The notes beneath the pieces are model-generated. The model searched no databases. It worked only from the letters and a program-made list of their open reading frames with translations, and was not told where the DNA came from. Shown one piece after another: positions 1-7,667 of a stretch of DNA of 12,780 nt. Numbering within the stretch: position 1 is the stretch's first letter; each line of letters begins with the position of its first letter. The position numbers and the translations under genes are program-made. Location of the stretch: assembly GCA_009779515.1 (NCBI GenBank), contig WREE01000045.1, positions 1-12,780 on the forward strand, in the 5' to 3' direction. The DNA comes from Symbiobacteriaceae bacterium. GTDB taxonomy: Bacteria > Bacillota > JAAYKD01 > WRDA01.

Positions 1-119
1 CCAGCTAAAATAGTAATCGGATCCCCAGGAGCGAGGTGAATGAGGGTAAAGTTAACGACAAAGACAAAAATAATCGTGAGTATACCGGTAAAGATTCTCC
101 GTAAAAAATACCTACCCAT
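1..119 (-). CDS. DppB/OppB-like ABC peptide transporter permease, N-terminus only (runs off window)
   Basis: The first 39 codons of an inner-membrane permease for a peptide/nickel-type ABC importer are visible. The ATG is read at 119-117 on the minus strand and is preceded by a GGAAGGTGG ribosome site at 126-134. The fragment begins MGRYFLRRIF, continues with a hydrophobic first membrane helix at about residues 9-27, and then shows HLAPGDP at 28-34. The (H)xxPGDP motif just after the first helix is a hallmark of the DppB/OppB permease family. It lies downstream of the solute-binding gene on the same strand, the usual order in such operons. The second permease and the ATPases would lie beyond base 1. 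The family call is solid; the substrate is unknown. Confidence 0.85.
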   Translation of the reverse strand, partial: MGRYFLRRIFTGILTIIFVFVVNFTLIHLAPGDPITILA

Positions 120-147
120 AGGAAGCCACCTTCCGAGTTAATACTAC

Positions 148-201
148 AAAAAAGGCTTTGCAACGTAAGCCAACTACGCATTGAACTTGCATTACAAAGC
201 C
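148..201 (-). terminator. Probable intrinsic terminator or attenuator between binding-protein and permease genes
   Basis: Read on the minus strand, GGCTTTG (201-195) is followed by GCAA and later by TTGCAAAGCC, which ends at 154 and runs straight into six T (153-148). The stem is GGCTTT/AAAGCC, extended by GCAA/TTGC with a small bulge. It sits after the binding-protein stop and before the permease start. Partial termination here would make the binding protein more abundant than the membrane components, as is common in such operons. The loop is fairly large, so efficiency is uncertain. Confidence 0.5.
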
Positions 202-262
202 CGTACCAATTACCATCAGACCCTACTAGGTTGGTTGCGACGTAAACTGTACGGCAAATTCG

Positions 263-1915
263 CTAGTTGATCATAGAGGGATCGTTGAATCTGGTAAGGG
301 CGTAACTGGAAAAGGTAAGTCCAGCGGCGATCCCTTCCTCGGTGTTGGCTAAACCATCGAGCTTGGCGCTCCACACGGAAGTGCCCACTAAATCAATAAG
401 AGGAGCCATACAAACATCCTCGCGCATCAGACGCTGGACTTCCTTGTACACATCGCCTCTTTCGGTTTGGTCAGACAATTGCACCGCTTCCATGAGCAGC
501 CTATCAATTTCAGGGTTGCTGTAGGGACCACATATTTTTCCACTTCCGGTAGTAGCAAAACGTCCCCATAAATTGTGGGGATCAGGACCGTGGAAGCCGT
601 TGGTAATACATAGATCAAAATCGAAATCTTGGCGGATTCTAGGTGTCCAGGAGTTTTGTTCCATAGAAATCCAGTTGATGTCTACCCCGATTTCTTTCAT
701 CTGCTCTTTGAGAATGGTACTCATATCATCTACAGCCTGGCTGACGAAGGTGACTAAATCCACGGCAAATCTAAAACCGTTGGCACCTTTGGCATAACCG
801 GCATCATCGAGCATCTGATTGGCTTTTTCGATATTATACTCTGGAGCCAAGTCCTTGTCGTTGAAAGCCCAAGCAATGACGGGAGTATAATAACCGTAGG
901 CGGTAGTTCCGTAATTATAAAAAGCTCTCTCTAAAATTTCGTCCCTATCAATAGCCATGGCAATAGCCTCACGAACTACAATATCCTGCATTAGTTCGCG
1001 ACCAAAGTTGTAGCCTAGGTAATACCTGGAAGGCATCGTCCGAATGGTCACAGTGTAGTCGGGGTTATTGATGAGCTTGTCAAGTTCGGCGTACCCAGGA
1101 CTGCTGGCCATGTGGTCGACTTCGCCATTATACATGGCTTGGAGTGCGGTGTTCACATCGGGTATGATTTGAAAGACTATTTCATCTAAATAGGGAGCAC
1201 CCATAAAATAGTCATCGTTTCTCTCCAAAGTTATGCTGACCCCTTGTCGCCACTCCACAAACTTGAAGGGTCCCGTGCCTATGGGGCTCATGTTAGCAGG
1301 GTTAGTCGTCCAATCGGTACCTTCGTAAATGTGTTTGGGGATCATCTGGTTAGCATACCAGGCGAGGAAGCCGATAAGTGCTGCATCAGGTCGCGAAAGG
1401 TTCAGAATAACGGTATAATCGTCGGGACAGTCGATAGTTTCTACTGCTCCCCATTCGGCAGCCATCCTGCCATTGAACTCCTGCACCGCTAAGATGGAAA
1501 ATTTGACATCTTCTGAAGTGAAAGGGACACCATCGTGCCACAAAATATTTTCGTGAAGGTTAAAAGTGTAGGTCAAACCATCTTCCGAGATAACCCACGA
1601 TTTGGCTAAGTCAGGGCAGATTTCATAGGCGTTGTTCAGTGTTACCAGTTTATTAAAAACATTTTGATTAATAATAGACGCGGGGTCATCGGTTTTCCAC
1701 AAGGGATTAAAGCTAGCGGGGCTGTTGGCGACTGAGACCACCAGGGTGCCACCACGCAAAATTTCCGGCTCGGCAGGTTCTGTTGGGGCTTGGGTTGCCG
1801 GGGAAGTTGGAGCTGCCGTGGGAGCTGATGTGGGGGCTGTTGTCGGAGTCGTCTGCCCACAAGCGGATAGCAGGAAAGTGGCTGCCAGCAATAAGGTGAT
1901 GAGTTTTCTTTTCAC
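263..1915 (-). CDS. ABC transporter substrate-binding lipoprotein, family 5 (peptide/nickel type)
   Basis: This is a 550-residue extracytoplasmic solute-binding lipoprotein that would capture oligopeptides or similar ligands for the ABC importer whose permease starts downstream. The start is a GTG at 1915, chosen because AAAGGAGGA (1929-1921) sits five bases upstream. The signal peptide ends in the lipobox LSAC with Cys19 as the lipidation site. A Thr/Pro/Ala-rich linker (about 21-50) tethers the folded domain to the membrane. The mature domain opens with GGTLVVSVANSPASFNPL, typical of the family, and contains later family-like segments such as YTFNLHENILWHDGVPFTSEDV. The length is normal for the family (500-600). 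The ligand cannot be told from sequence; the divergent M20 hydrolase suggests peptides or acylated amino acids. The DNA is more AT-rich than the plus-strand genes that follow. Confidence 0.93.
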   Translation of the reverse strand: MKRKLITLLLAATFLLSACGQTTPTTAPTSAPTAAPTSPATQAPTEPAEPEILRGGTLVVSVANSPASFNPLWKTDDPASIINQNVFNKLVTLNNAYEICPDLAKSWVISEDGLTYTFNLHENILWHDGVPFTSEDVKFSILAVQEFNGRMAAEWGAVETIDCPDDYTVILNLSRPDAALIGFLAWYANQMIPKHIYEGTDWTTNPANMSPIGTGPFKFVEWRQGVSITLERNDDYFMGAPYLDEIVFQIIPDVNTALQAMYNGEVDHMASSPGYAELDKLINNPDYTVTIRTMPSRYYLGYNFGRELMQDIVVREAIAMAIDRDEILERAFYNYGTTAYGYYTPVIAWAFNDKDLAPEYNIEKANQMLDDAGYAKGANGFRFAVDLVTFVSQAVDDMSTILKEQMKEIGVDINWISMEQNSWTPRIRQDFDFDLCITNGFHGPDPHNLWGRFATTGSGKICGPYSNPEIDRLLMEAVQLSDQTERGDVYKEVQRLMREDVCMAPLIDLVGTSVWSAKLDGLANTEEGIAAGLTFSSYALTRFNDPSMIN

Positions 1916-1977
1916 AGTGTTCCTCCTTTGGTTGATTGAGTTTAGCTTAAGGGCAAAAAGAGTTATCTTAAAATAGC

Positions 1978-2006
1978 TTGACTACCACCTCCCTGGTTAT
2001 GATAAA
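1978..2006 (+). promoter_or_regulatory. Candidate sigma-A promoter for the amidohydrolase
   Basis: TTGACT (1978-1983), a 17-base spacer and GATAAA (2001-2006) match the -35/-10 consensus well, with optimal spacing. Transcription would begin near 2013 and leave a leader of roughly 210 bases containing the hairpin at 2063-2145. This is motif evidence only, and AT-rich intergenic DNA yields such matches by chance. Confidence 0.35.
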
Positions 2007-2062
2007 AAATACCATTGAAGAGCAAATGATTTTCCCCTTTCTTCGACAAGGAGCAAATAATC

Positions 2063-2145
2063 CCTTCCTTGCGAGAATTATCTTGCTTGGTCTGACTTTT
2101 GTTTGGCCTTCGGATGAAGTCATCGTAGACAAATTCTCGGGAAGG
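2063..2145 (+). promoter_or_regulatory. Long imperfect hairpin in the amidohydrolase leader
   Basis: CCTTCC (2063-2068) and CGAGAATT (2072-2079), separated by a three-base bulge, pair with the continuous arm AATTCTCGGGAAGG (2132-2145), giving 14 base pairs. Inside are GTCT/AGAC (2090-2093 with 2127-2130) and GACTT/AAGTC (2094-2098 with 2117-2121), so the element is nested. Five T (2154-2158) follow after an eight-base gap. It may be a leader attenuator or structured regulatory RNA, or a small decayed inverted-repeat element. It matches no riboswitch class that I recognise. Confidence 0.45.
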
Positions 2146-2223
2146 AATTAATGTTTTTGGTGACGAAGTATCTGCCAGAGAATTAGATTTTCATATTAAT
2201 ACACTAACGAGGAGGTCTTTCCT

Positions 2224-3411
2224 ATGCACCCTATGCTGCAAAGAGCTCAAGAGATGCAAAACCAGTTTATCGAGTATCGTCGGCAGTTTCATCGCCACCC
2301 TGAAGCTGGCTGGAAAGAGGAGAAAACCGCAGCAGCGGTGATGGCTCATCTGGATAGCCTGGATATCCCTTACACCCGCATTGGTGCCACGGCGGTGGTA
2401 GGGCTCATCCAGGGAGGTATTCCTGGGGGCAAGTGTATTGCTATCCGGGCTGATATGGATGCCCTCTCGGTGGCAGAGTTAAGTGACGCGGAATACGCCT
2501 CCGAAGTGCCAGGGATGATGCACGCCTGCGGTCATGATGGCCATACCGCTATTCTGATGGGAGTAGCTTCTTTGCTCAAAGAGAAGCAGGCAGAGTTCCA
2601 GGGAGCAGTCAAGCTTCTTTTCCAACCTGCCGAGGAAGGACCGGGCGGCGCCGGTAGGATGATCGAAGGGGGTTGTTTGGAAAACCCTAAAGTCGATGCG
2701 GCTATCGGGTTGCATCTTAACACCGTAGATTACTATACCGGGGAGTTGGCCTTGAAAGACGGCGCTGCTTCCGCCGGGACGGATAGCTTAAATATCACCA
2801 TCACCGGCTATGGCGGTCACGGCGCTTCTCCCCATCTTTCCGTAGATGCTATTGTCTGTGCTGCTCAGGTGGTAACTGCCCTGCAGAGCATTGCTTCCCG
2901 GGAAATTTCACCCAACGGTTCGGTGGTAGTTACCATAGGCACCATTCAAGGAGGGTATCGGGGCAATGTTATTGCCGACAAAGTAACCTTAAGTGGAACT
3001 GTTCGCACCTTAGACCCCGTGATCCGTAACTCTATCCCCGAGCGCGTCAAGCGGATAGTGGAAAACATTGCCGCTGCCTACCGCTGCACCGGGGAAGTTA
3101 ATATGCGCTTTGGTTACCCCTCCATTATCAACGATGTAGTTATGACCGCCGCCTTTGAAAAAAGCGCGCAACAGGTATTGGGGGTAGATAAGGTTAAGCG
3201 TATCCCCGAAGCCTCCATGGGGGGAGAAGATTTTTCCCTCTTTGCGGAGAAGGTACCCGCCTGCTTTGCTCGCTTAGGTGGCAGGAATGAAGAGAAGGGG
3301 TGCATCCATCCCGGACATAACCCCCGCTATAACTTCGACGAGGATGCCATTGCTTTCGGGATGGCCGCCATGGCTCAAATGGCTTTAGATTACTTAAGCG
3401 GCAAGGTCTAA
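2224..3411 (+). CDS. M20-family (M20D-type) metal-dependent amidohydrolase
   Basis: A cytoplasmic 395-residue zinc or manganese hydrolase of the aminoacylase/hippurate hydrolase type, which splits N-acyl-amino acids or related amides. The ATG at 2224 has GAGGAGGT at 2209-2216. Family motifs occur in order: HRHPE (23-27), RADMDAL (75-81), HACGHDGH (100-107), the acidic pair in PAEEG (Glu137 as base, Glu138 as ligand), GLHLN (His164), the lid-domain motif GGHGASPH (197-204), GGEDFS (333-338) and HNPRYNFDE (His365). The expected M20D metal ligands Cys102, His104, Glu138, His164 and His365 are all present, so it should be active. The length is typical and there is no signal peptide. Divergence from the peptide-type importer suggests it processes imported peptides or acyl-amino acids. 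The exact substrate (hippurate, acetyl-amino acid, other amide) cannot be decided. Confidence 0.92.
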   Translation: MHPMLQRAQEMQNQFIEYRRQFHRHPEAGWKEEKTAAAVMAHLDSLDIPYTRIGATAVVGLIQGGIPGGKCIAIRADMDALSVAELSDAEYASEVPGMMHACGHDGHTAILMGVASLLKEKQAEFQGAVKLLFQPAEEGPGGAGRMIEGGCLENPKVDAAIGLHLNTVDYYTGELALKDGAASAGTDSLNITITGYGGHGASPHLSVDAIVCAAQVVTALQSIASREISPNGSVVVTIGTIQGGYRGNVIADKVTLSGTVRTLDPVIRNSIPERVKRIVENIAAAYRCTGEVNMRFGYPSIINDVVMTAAFEKSAQQVLGVDKVKRIPEASMGGEDFSLFAEKVPACFARLGGRNEEKGCIHPGHNPRYNFDEDAIAFGMAAMAQMALDYLSGKV

Positions 3412-3415
3412 GTTA

Positions 3416-3446
3416 GTAGTTGGCTTGGGGTGTAAGAAACAACTAC
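3416..3446 (+). other. Hairpin after the amidohydrolase stop
   Basis: GTAGTTG (3416-3422) pairs perfectly with CAACTAC (3440-3446) around a 17-base loop, beginning five bases after the stop codon. No T-tract follows, so it is not a classical terminator. It may protect the mRNA 3' end or separate the messages of the amidohydrolase and ispG. The remaining bases to 3488 hold the ispG ribosome site. Confidence 0.35.
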
Positions 3447-3488
3447 AGCAGAAGGCTTTAGCCCTCACCCAGCTAGGGGAGTATTTCA

Positions 3489-4547
3489 TTGAAGACGCAA
3501 AGACAAGTGCGACAAGAGGTTAGAGTAAGAGATATTGTCATCGGCGGCACTGCTCCTATCACCGTGCAATCCATGACCAACACCGATACCCGGGATGTGG
3601 CAGCAACCATAGCCCAGATCCAACAATTGCAACAAGCAGGGTGTGAAATAGTACGCTTGGCTGTGTTAAACAGCCAAGCTGCTGCTGCTTTACCCCAGAT
3701 TCGCCAAAAGGTGGATCTCCCCCTAGTAGCTGATATTCACTTCGATTACCGCCTGGCTTTGGCTGCTATCGCTGCTGGATTTGACAAGCTGCGCCTCAAC
3801 CCAGGTAATATGGGGGATAGGGGGCAAATTCGCCAGGTAGCGCAGGCTGCTAAAGCAGCGGGGGTACCCATCCGCATTGGGATCAATTCGGCTTCTTTGG
3901 AAAAGGAGCTGCTCCATACTTACGGAGGAGCTACTCCGGAAGCCATGGTGGCTAGTGCTTTAAAACATATAGCCTACCTGGAAGCCGAAGACTTTAACGA
4001 TATTATTGTCTCTCTCAAGGCCCCCGATCTCCCGCGCACCGTGGCTGCCTACCGTTTAATGGCAGCAGCTTGCCACTACCCTTTACATATTGGCATTACC
4101 CACGCCGGCTCGCCCCAAAGAGGGATTATCACCTCAGCGGCGGGGCTGGCTATCCTGTTGGCCGAAGGGCTGGGGGATACCTTAAGGGTTTCTCTCACCG
4201 GAGACCCGGTTACCGAAGTAGAAACCGGCTGGCGTATTTTGGCAAGTCTGGAGCTTAGGGAGTATGGGGTGCGCCTTATCTCCTGTCCCACCTGCGGACG
4301 TTGCCAGGTAGATTTGGCTGCCTTGGTAACCCAAGTGGAGGAGCTGCTCCTAGGCTACCAAGGTCCTGTCCAAAGTGTGGCCGTCATGGGGTGCGAAGTA
4401 AATGGTCCCGGGGAAGCCCAGGAAGTCGACTTGGGTATTGCCGCCGGGCAGGGGATGGGACTCATCTTCCGCCGGGGTGAGGTAGTCGCTAAAGTAGCTC
4501 CTCAGGAGCTTCTGACTGAGTTTCGCAAGTATTTACAGGGGTTTTAG
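3489..4547 (+). CDS. ispG: 4-hydroxy-3-methylbut-2-enyl diphosphate synthase (IspG/GcpE)
   Basis: This cytoplasmic iron-sulfur enzyme reduces methylerythritol cyclodiphosphate to HMBPP, the penultimate step of the MEP isoprenoid pathway. Its 352 residues match the short bacterial form. The start is TTG at 3489, chosen because AGGGGAG (3475-3481) lies seven bases upstream and the protein then begins with the normal family N-terminus. VQSMTNTDTRD (26-36) and ADIHFDYRLA (81-90) are in the TIM barrel. The 4Fe-4S ligands are Cys266 and Cys269 in SCPTCGRC and Cys302 and Glu309 in MGCEVNGPGEA, exactly the expected three-Cys/one-Glu set. A nearby CTC/CCC with GGG/GAG pairing could partly mask the ribosome site. 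The gene is housekeeping, so its neighbours say little about its role. It ends in a palindrome and a likely terminator. Confidence 0.97.
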   Translation: MKTQRQVRQEVRVRDIVIGGTAPITVQSMTNTDTRDVAATIAQIQQLQQAGCEIVRLAVLNSQAAAALPQIRQKVDLPLVADIHFDYRLALAAIAAGFDKLRLNPGNMGDRGQIRQVAQAAKAAGVPIRIGINSASLEKELLHTYGGATPEAMVASALKHIAYLEAEDFNDIIVSLKAPDLPRTVAAYRLMAAACHYPLHIGITHAGSPQRGIITSAAGLAILLAEGLGDTLRVSLTGDPVTEVETGWRILASLELREYGVRLISCPTCGRCQVDLAALVTQVEELLLGYQGPVQSVAVMGCEVNGPGEAQEVDLGIAAGQGMGLIFRRGEVVAKVAPQELLTEFRKYLQGF

Positions 4548-4559
4548 ATAATCTAAAAC
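4541..4559. repeat. Perfect 19-base palindrome overlapping the ispG stop codon
   Basis: GTTTTAGAT-A-ATCTAAAAC is a perfect inverted repeat with a single central base, and G4540/C4560 extends it to 10 bases per arm. It contains the TAG stop at 4545-4547. It may act as a 3'-end hairpin or a protein-binding site. A second small hairpin, CTACC-GGCG-GGTAG, follows at 4565-4578. Confidence 0.5.
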
Positions 4560-4613
4560 CGAGACTACCGGCGGGTAGGCATCTCCCTGGGGAGCTATCT
4601 CCCATCCTGTCAC

Positions 4614-4657
4614 CCCCTTAAGTTGGATGTTGCCGACTGCAAGGGGTATAGTTTTTT
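4614..4657 (+). terminator. Probable intrinsic terminator after ispG, overlapping a possible promoter
   Basis: CCCCTT (4614-4619) pairs with AAGGGG (4641-4646), and inside it AGTTGG (4621-4626) pairs with CCGACT (4633-4638, one G-T pair). Six T follow at 4652-4657 after TATAG. The same bases contain TTGGAT (4623-4628), an 18-base spacer and TATAGT (4647-4652), a passable sigma-A promoter that would start the lipoprotein message just before its ribosome site. The region may end ispG transcription, start the next operon, or do both. Confidence 0.5.
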
Positions 4658-4660
4658 ACT

Positions 4661-4668
4661 GAGGTGAT
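4661..4668 (+). promoter_or_regulatory. Ribosome binding site fixing the TTG start of the lipoprotein gene
   Basis: GAGGTGAT lies six bases before the TTG at 4675 and is a strong anti-16S match. The ATG at 4667 and GTG at 4670 are out of frame, and the TTG frame gives an intact lipoprotein signal peptide at once. Confidence 0.7.
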
Positions 4669-4674
4669 GGTGTT

Positions 4675-6018
4675 TTGCTTAGCTATCGCGCCTCCCGTTT
4701 CCAGGCATCCCTTCTGTTATGGGTTATACTTCTCTCGCTAACCGGGTGTAACACCGCCAGTTCCGGTCCACCTCTGCCAGATTTAGCTGCTCTGGAGGAG
4801 AGTTACCGCCTTCCTCAGGGAGCTCCCCTTAGTGTGTCAGGGGGGAGCGAGTTGGTTTATGGTCGGGTGGGAGATTATGTCTACTATAATATCCAACGGC
4901 TGGAAGTTCCTCAAGGTTTTACCCCGGTAGGATTTACCGGTGATAACCAAGGCTACCTGCTCCAGACCACTGAGGCTAAGACCCTCTGGCTCTACGACTA
5001 TACCACCCAAACTTCCACTCCGGTCATCGACTACCGGGGAACGGAGTATAGCCTTGCCTCGGAGATTGTTTTTAATCAGGAGTGGTTAGTGTGGAGCGAA
5101 CTGGGCAGTTATGTCAGGCAGACGGATGGCTCCCGGGAGCGTTCGGTGCGTCTGCTGGCGCGTAACTTGCTTACTCCCCAAGAGGACTGGGAAGTTGCCG
5201 TCTCGGTCTCCTCGCCAACCCACGCCTCTGCCTTGCCTTTCGATTCTCTTTCCCTGGATGGTTACACGCTGGTCTACCGCCTTTCGCTTTTTAACGCCGG
5301 TCGGCGGGATACCAAAGTTATGCTTACGCAGCTTAATAGTAGGGCTAATTGGACTATGGCTACCGCCTCCGCCAATGGCGGTAGGCTTATTGGACGTTGC
5401 AGTGTGGCAGATCAGGTGGTTACCTGGGATGTGCAAGCCAACTACCAGTTGGTTTCTAATGTGGTCCCCCCCCTCCCCCGGGGAGCTTATAGCCTTTATA
5501 TGTATCAGCTGGATGGCAGCAAACTGGAACGGGGTGAGAATCCGGAAACCCGCCTCAGCTTAAATGGCTCTATCTATGCTCCCGTAGCCCATGGCGGTTC
5601 TATTTTCGCCCTGCAGGCAAGAGGAGGGGAGATTGTCATCATTGAAATAAATTCAGCTCTGAAGACTGGCTCTTCCAGGGTTTTTGGTTATAGCTTGTCT
5701 CCCTATATTTACGAAACTTACCACGATCCCGATTATTTACGGCAGCCCAAGGAGCGATATGTGCAACGCTCCCACATCCAAGTGGGGCAGCGTTTGCTTA
5801 CCTGGGAGAGTTCTATTCGGGATAAGCAATATGTTTACGATTTGGCATCCTATGTTTTAGTCGAGCTGCCCATCAACTTTGGCAGTAACTTTCTCGAATA
5901 TCCCGAGGAATATCCCGAGCATATGTGGAAGCAAGCTATCCCCGGACTGGATGCCGATTACCTCTGGATCGGCTCCACCAACTACCAGGGGAATTCCTAT
6001 ATTTTAAGAATCGAATAA
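4675..6018 (+). CDS. Predicted beta-propeller lipoprotein of unknown function
   Basis: A 447-residue secreted lipoprotein I cannot assign to a named family. The TTG start is set by GAGGTGAT at 4661-4668. The N-terminus has basic residues, a hydrophobic stretch (about 12-23) and the lipobox LTGC with Cys25 as lipid anchor. The mature part is rich in Tyr, Trp, Ser and Gly. It shows recurring strand-like units of the form two hydrophobics, aromatic, polar: LVWSE (about 136), LVYRLS (about 199), VVTWDV (about 247), LLTWES (about 373) and YLWIGS (about 430). Spacing of roughly 50-65 residues suggests a six- or seven-bladed propeller of TolB or WD-like type. It precedes two FtsX-type permease genes on the same strand with a 73-base gap, so an extracytoplasmic partner of that transporter is the best guess. 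The fold and role are inferences. Confidence 0.8.
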   Translation: MLSYRASRFQASLLLWVILLSLTGCNTASSGPPLPDLAALEESYRLPQGAPLSVSGGSELVYGRVGDYVYYNIQRLEVPQGFTPVGFTGDNQGYLLQTTEAKTLWLYDYTTQTSTPVIDYRGTEYSLASEIVFNQEWLVWSELGSYVRQTDGSRERSVRLLARNLLTPQEDWEVAVSVSSPTHASALPFDSLSLDGYTLVYRLSLFNAGRRDTKVMLTQLNSRANWTMATASANGGRLIGRCSVADQVVTWDVQANYQLVSNVVPPLPRGAYSLYMYQLDGSKLERGENPETRLSLNGSIYAPVAHGGSIFALQARGGEIVIIEINSALKTGSSRVFGYSLSPYIYETYHDPDYLRQPKERYVQRSHIQVGQRLLTWESSIRDKQYVYDLASYVLVELPINFGSNFLEYPEEYPEHMWKQAIPGLDADYLWIGSTNYQGNSYILRIE

Positions 6019-6019
6019 T

Positions 6020-6032
6020 GGAGTAATACTCC
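6020..6032. repeat. Perfect 13-base palindrome after the lipoprotein stop
   Basis: GGAGTA-A-TACTCC is a perfect inverted repeat with a one-base centre, starting two bases after the stop. No T-tract follows, so it is unlikely to terminate transcription. The remaining bases to 6091 hold only the weak AAAAGG ribosome site at 6075-6080. Confidence 0.4.
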
Positions 6033-6091
6033 CGTAAGCCCCAAGGTTGTCGGTTTTCTTACCATGATTTTAGCAAAAGGTCGGTGGCGGC

Positions 6092-7573
6092 ATGTTCTGG
6101 CGATTAGGCTTTATCAGTGCCTGGCGAAATCTCACCCGCTCCATTCTGGCATTGGTTTCCATGGCACTGGCGGCTGGCTTTATGACCAATGCTATCTCCC
6201 TTAGCCGCGGCTATGTGCGTGACTATCGCGCTCCCTACCGGGCTCTTATAGGAGGGGAGGTAACTGCCTACAGCCTGGCGCTGAGCGCCGTAGTCCCCCA
6301 GGAAGGGACAGTCTGGCAGTACCAGGAGATGCTAGAGGTAGGAGATACCGACCTGGGGGTGATGATGCCGGAGATGTTCCAGCGCGGCTATGTAGCCACT
6401 GCCATGCAACGAGTGCCTTTTACCCCGGAGCGGCTCCAGGCTTTTGCGGCTACTCCTTCCATATCTTCCGTCTATCCTCGCTACCAAATGCCGGCTTACA
6501 GCAGCAGCCTTTACGGTATGTGGAATACTCCCTTACGAGGCAGGAATTTGGAGCTGGATCAAAAGCAGCAAGCCCCCTTAGCTAACTACATTGCCGAAGG
6601 GCGCTGGCTGGACGCCCGGGATGAAGGAGAGATGGTGGCGGTAGTCTCCCTACAGCGCCATGTCCCCCCCGGGGAGCGGGACAGCGGGGTCGGCGACCTC
6701 CTGCAAATTATGGTCCCCCGCATCTCCTATATTGCCGGTCGCACCCAGTACGCCTTCGATGACCCTTTATTGGTTGAACTCCGGGTTGTTGGCGTGCTGC
6801 ATCTACCCACCCGCTCCGGACAATATGGCGTGTTCGACCCGGATCTCAACGATATTCGCTTAATTACCGAGTGGCTTTATGCGCAGAATGACGAAATTCA
6901 TTTACCCCTGGCTACCTGGCAAAAGATTTGGGAGTTAGCCGGAGGGGAAGAGTTCCAACCCCAACAGGTGGCTATGCGGGTGGAAGACCTGAGCTATCTG
7001 GAGGATATTGTGGCTATCTTACGCCTGCGCTACCCCGATAACAGTTTTTACTCTGTCCACGAGCTGATGAAGAATGCCGAAGGGCACTACGGTATGGAGA
7101 AGCCGGAGATTCTGCTTGCCAACCGGCAGTTAGCCGAATATTTTATGCGTCCGGTAGTGGAGGAACAAACCGTGCTGGCTCAGGATCTGCGCCTGCCCCT
7201 CATTATCTTAATTTTCGTCAACGCCGCTATGATCATTGCCTCTAACTTACTAATTATGGTTTCCGAGCGCAAAAAGGAGATCGGGATTTTGAAGGCAGTA
7301 GGTGCTACCAGGTCTCAGGTGGTGCAAATGGTTCTCAGTGAAGCGCTGCTGGTTTCCCTCCTAGGCTCCCTGGTGGGGTTTGTTTTCTTTAGGGTGCCTG
7401 CTATCTTGACCCAGATCACCAACCGACTACCACTAACGGAAATCTTGGCTGGGGTAGTTCAGCACCTGAGCCTGGTTTCGGCGGTAGCCTGTGTCTCCTC
7501 CTTAATTTTCGGTATGCTCCCCGCCATGACCATGGCTAATCTTACCGCTAACGAGATACTACAAGCAGAATAA
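6092..7573 (+). CDS. FtsX/MacB-type ABC transporter permease (half-permease)
   Basis: A 493-residue inner-membrane permease of the type VII ABC (FtsX/LolC/MacB) class. These proteins transmit ATPase movement to the periplasmic side rather than forming a simple channel. Topology fits the family: one helix near the N-terminus (about 16-38), a large external domain (about 40-365), then three helices (about 368-390, 414-436 and 458-480). The coupling segment SERKKEIGILKAVGATRSQVV (391-411, between helices 2 and 3) is the FtsX signature that contacts the ATPase. No nucleotide-binding domain is attached, unlike MacB itself. The ATG start has only AAAAGG at 6075-6080, rather far upstream, and translational coupling is possible. 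It lies between the lipoprotein and a second FtsX-type protein, so the two permeases probably form a heterodimer. The exported or extracted substrate is unknown. Confidence 0.9.
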   Translation: MFWRLGFISAWRNLTRSILALVSMALAAGFMTNAISLSRGYVRDYRAPYRALIGGEVTAYSLALSAVVPQEGTVWQYQEMLEVGDTDLGVMMPEMFQRGYVATAMQRVPFTPERLQAFAATPSISSVYPRYQMPAYSSSLYGMWNTPLRGRNLELDQKQQAPLANYIAEGRWLDARDEGEMVAVVSLQRHVPPGERDSGVGDLLQIMVPRISYIAGRTQYAFDDPLLVELRVVGVLHLPTRSGQYGVFDPDLNDIRLITEWLYAQNDEIHLPLATWQKIWELAGGEEFQPQQVAMRVEDLSYLEDIVAILRLRYPDNSFYSVHELMKNAEGHYGMEKPEILLANRQLAEYFMRPVVEEQTVLAQDLRLPLIILIFVNAAMIIASNLLIMVSERKKEIGILKAVGATRSQVVQMVLSEALLVSLLGSLVGFVFFRVPAILTQITNRLPLTEILAGVVQHLSLVSAVACVSSLIFGMLPAMTMANLTANEILQAE

Positions 7574-7586
7574 CACCATTGTGGTG
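7574..7586 (+). other. Small hairpin immediately after the permease stop
   Basis: CACCA (7574-7578) pairs with TGGTG (7582-7586) around a three-base loop, starting at the base after TAA. A second hairpin, CCCGC/GCGGG, lies near 7619-7635, just before the next start. Neither has a T-tract, so read-through into the next gene is expected. Confidence 0.35.
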
Positions 7587-7656
7587 ACGAATTTGTGGTG
7601 CCTTTGAGCTTTTAAATCCCCCGCAGGCTGGCGGGTGGAAGGTATAGGCGCCAAAT

Positions 7657-7662
7657 GGGGTG
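7657..7662 (+). promoter_or_regulatory. Ribosome site favouring the ATG at 7668
   Basis: GGGGTG lies five bases before the ATG at 7668 and is a moderate site. The in-frame GTG at 7635 would add 11 residues with no membrane or signal character and has no clear ribosome site, so the ATG is preferred. Confidence 0.45.
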
Positions 7663-7667
7663 TAATT

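Larger units (their letters stand above)
1916..2223. other. Divergent intergenic region (308 bases)
   Basis: This region separates the minus-strand importer operon from the plus-strand amidohydrolase. It holds the importer ribosome site (1921-1929), a candidate plus-strand promoter (1978-2006), a long imperfect hairpin (2063-2145) and the amidohydrolase ribosome site (2209-2216). I could not pick a convincing minus-strand promoter, although the AT-rich stretch at 1955-1975 is a plausible place for its -10 region. No open reading frame here looks real. The divergent arrangement would allow shared regulation of peptide uptake and hydrolysis. Confidence 0.6.

Noticed and set aside
2154..2158. 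T5 after the 2063-2145 hairpin as a full intrinsic terminator
   Set aside because: The T-run is eight bases from the stem and short, so classical termination is not supported; attenuation is left open.
5086..5436. 116-codon antisense and 150-codon same-strand alternative frames in the lipoprotein gene
   Set aside because: The lipoprotein frame has a signal peptide, ribosome site and regular strand pattern; the overlapping frames have none of these.
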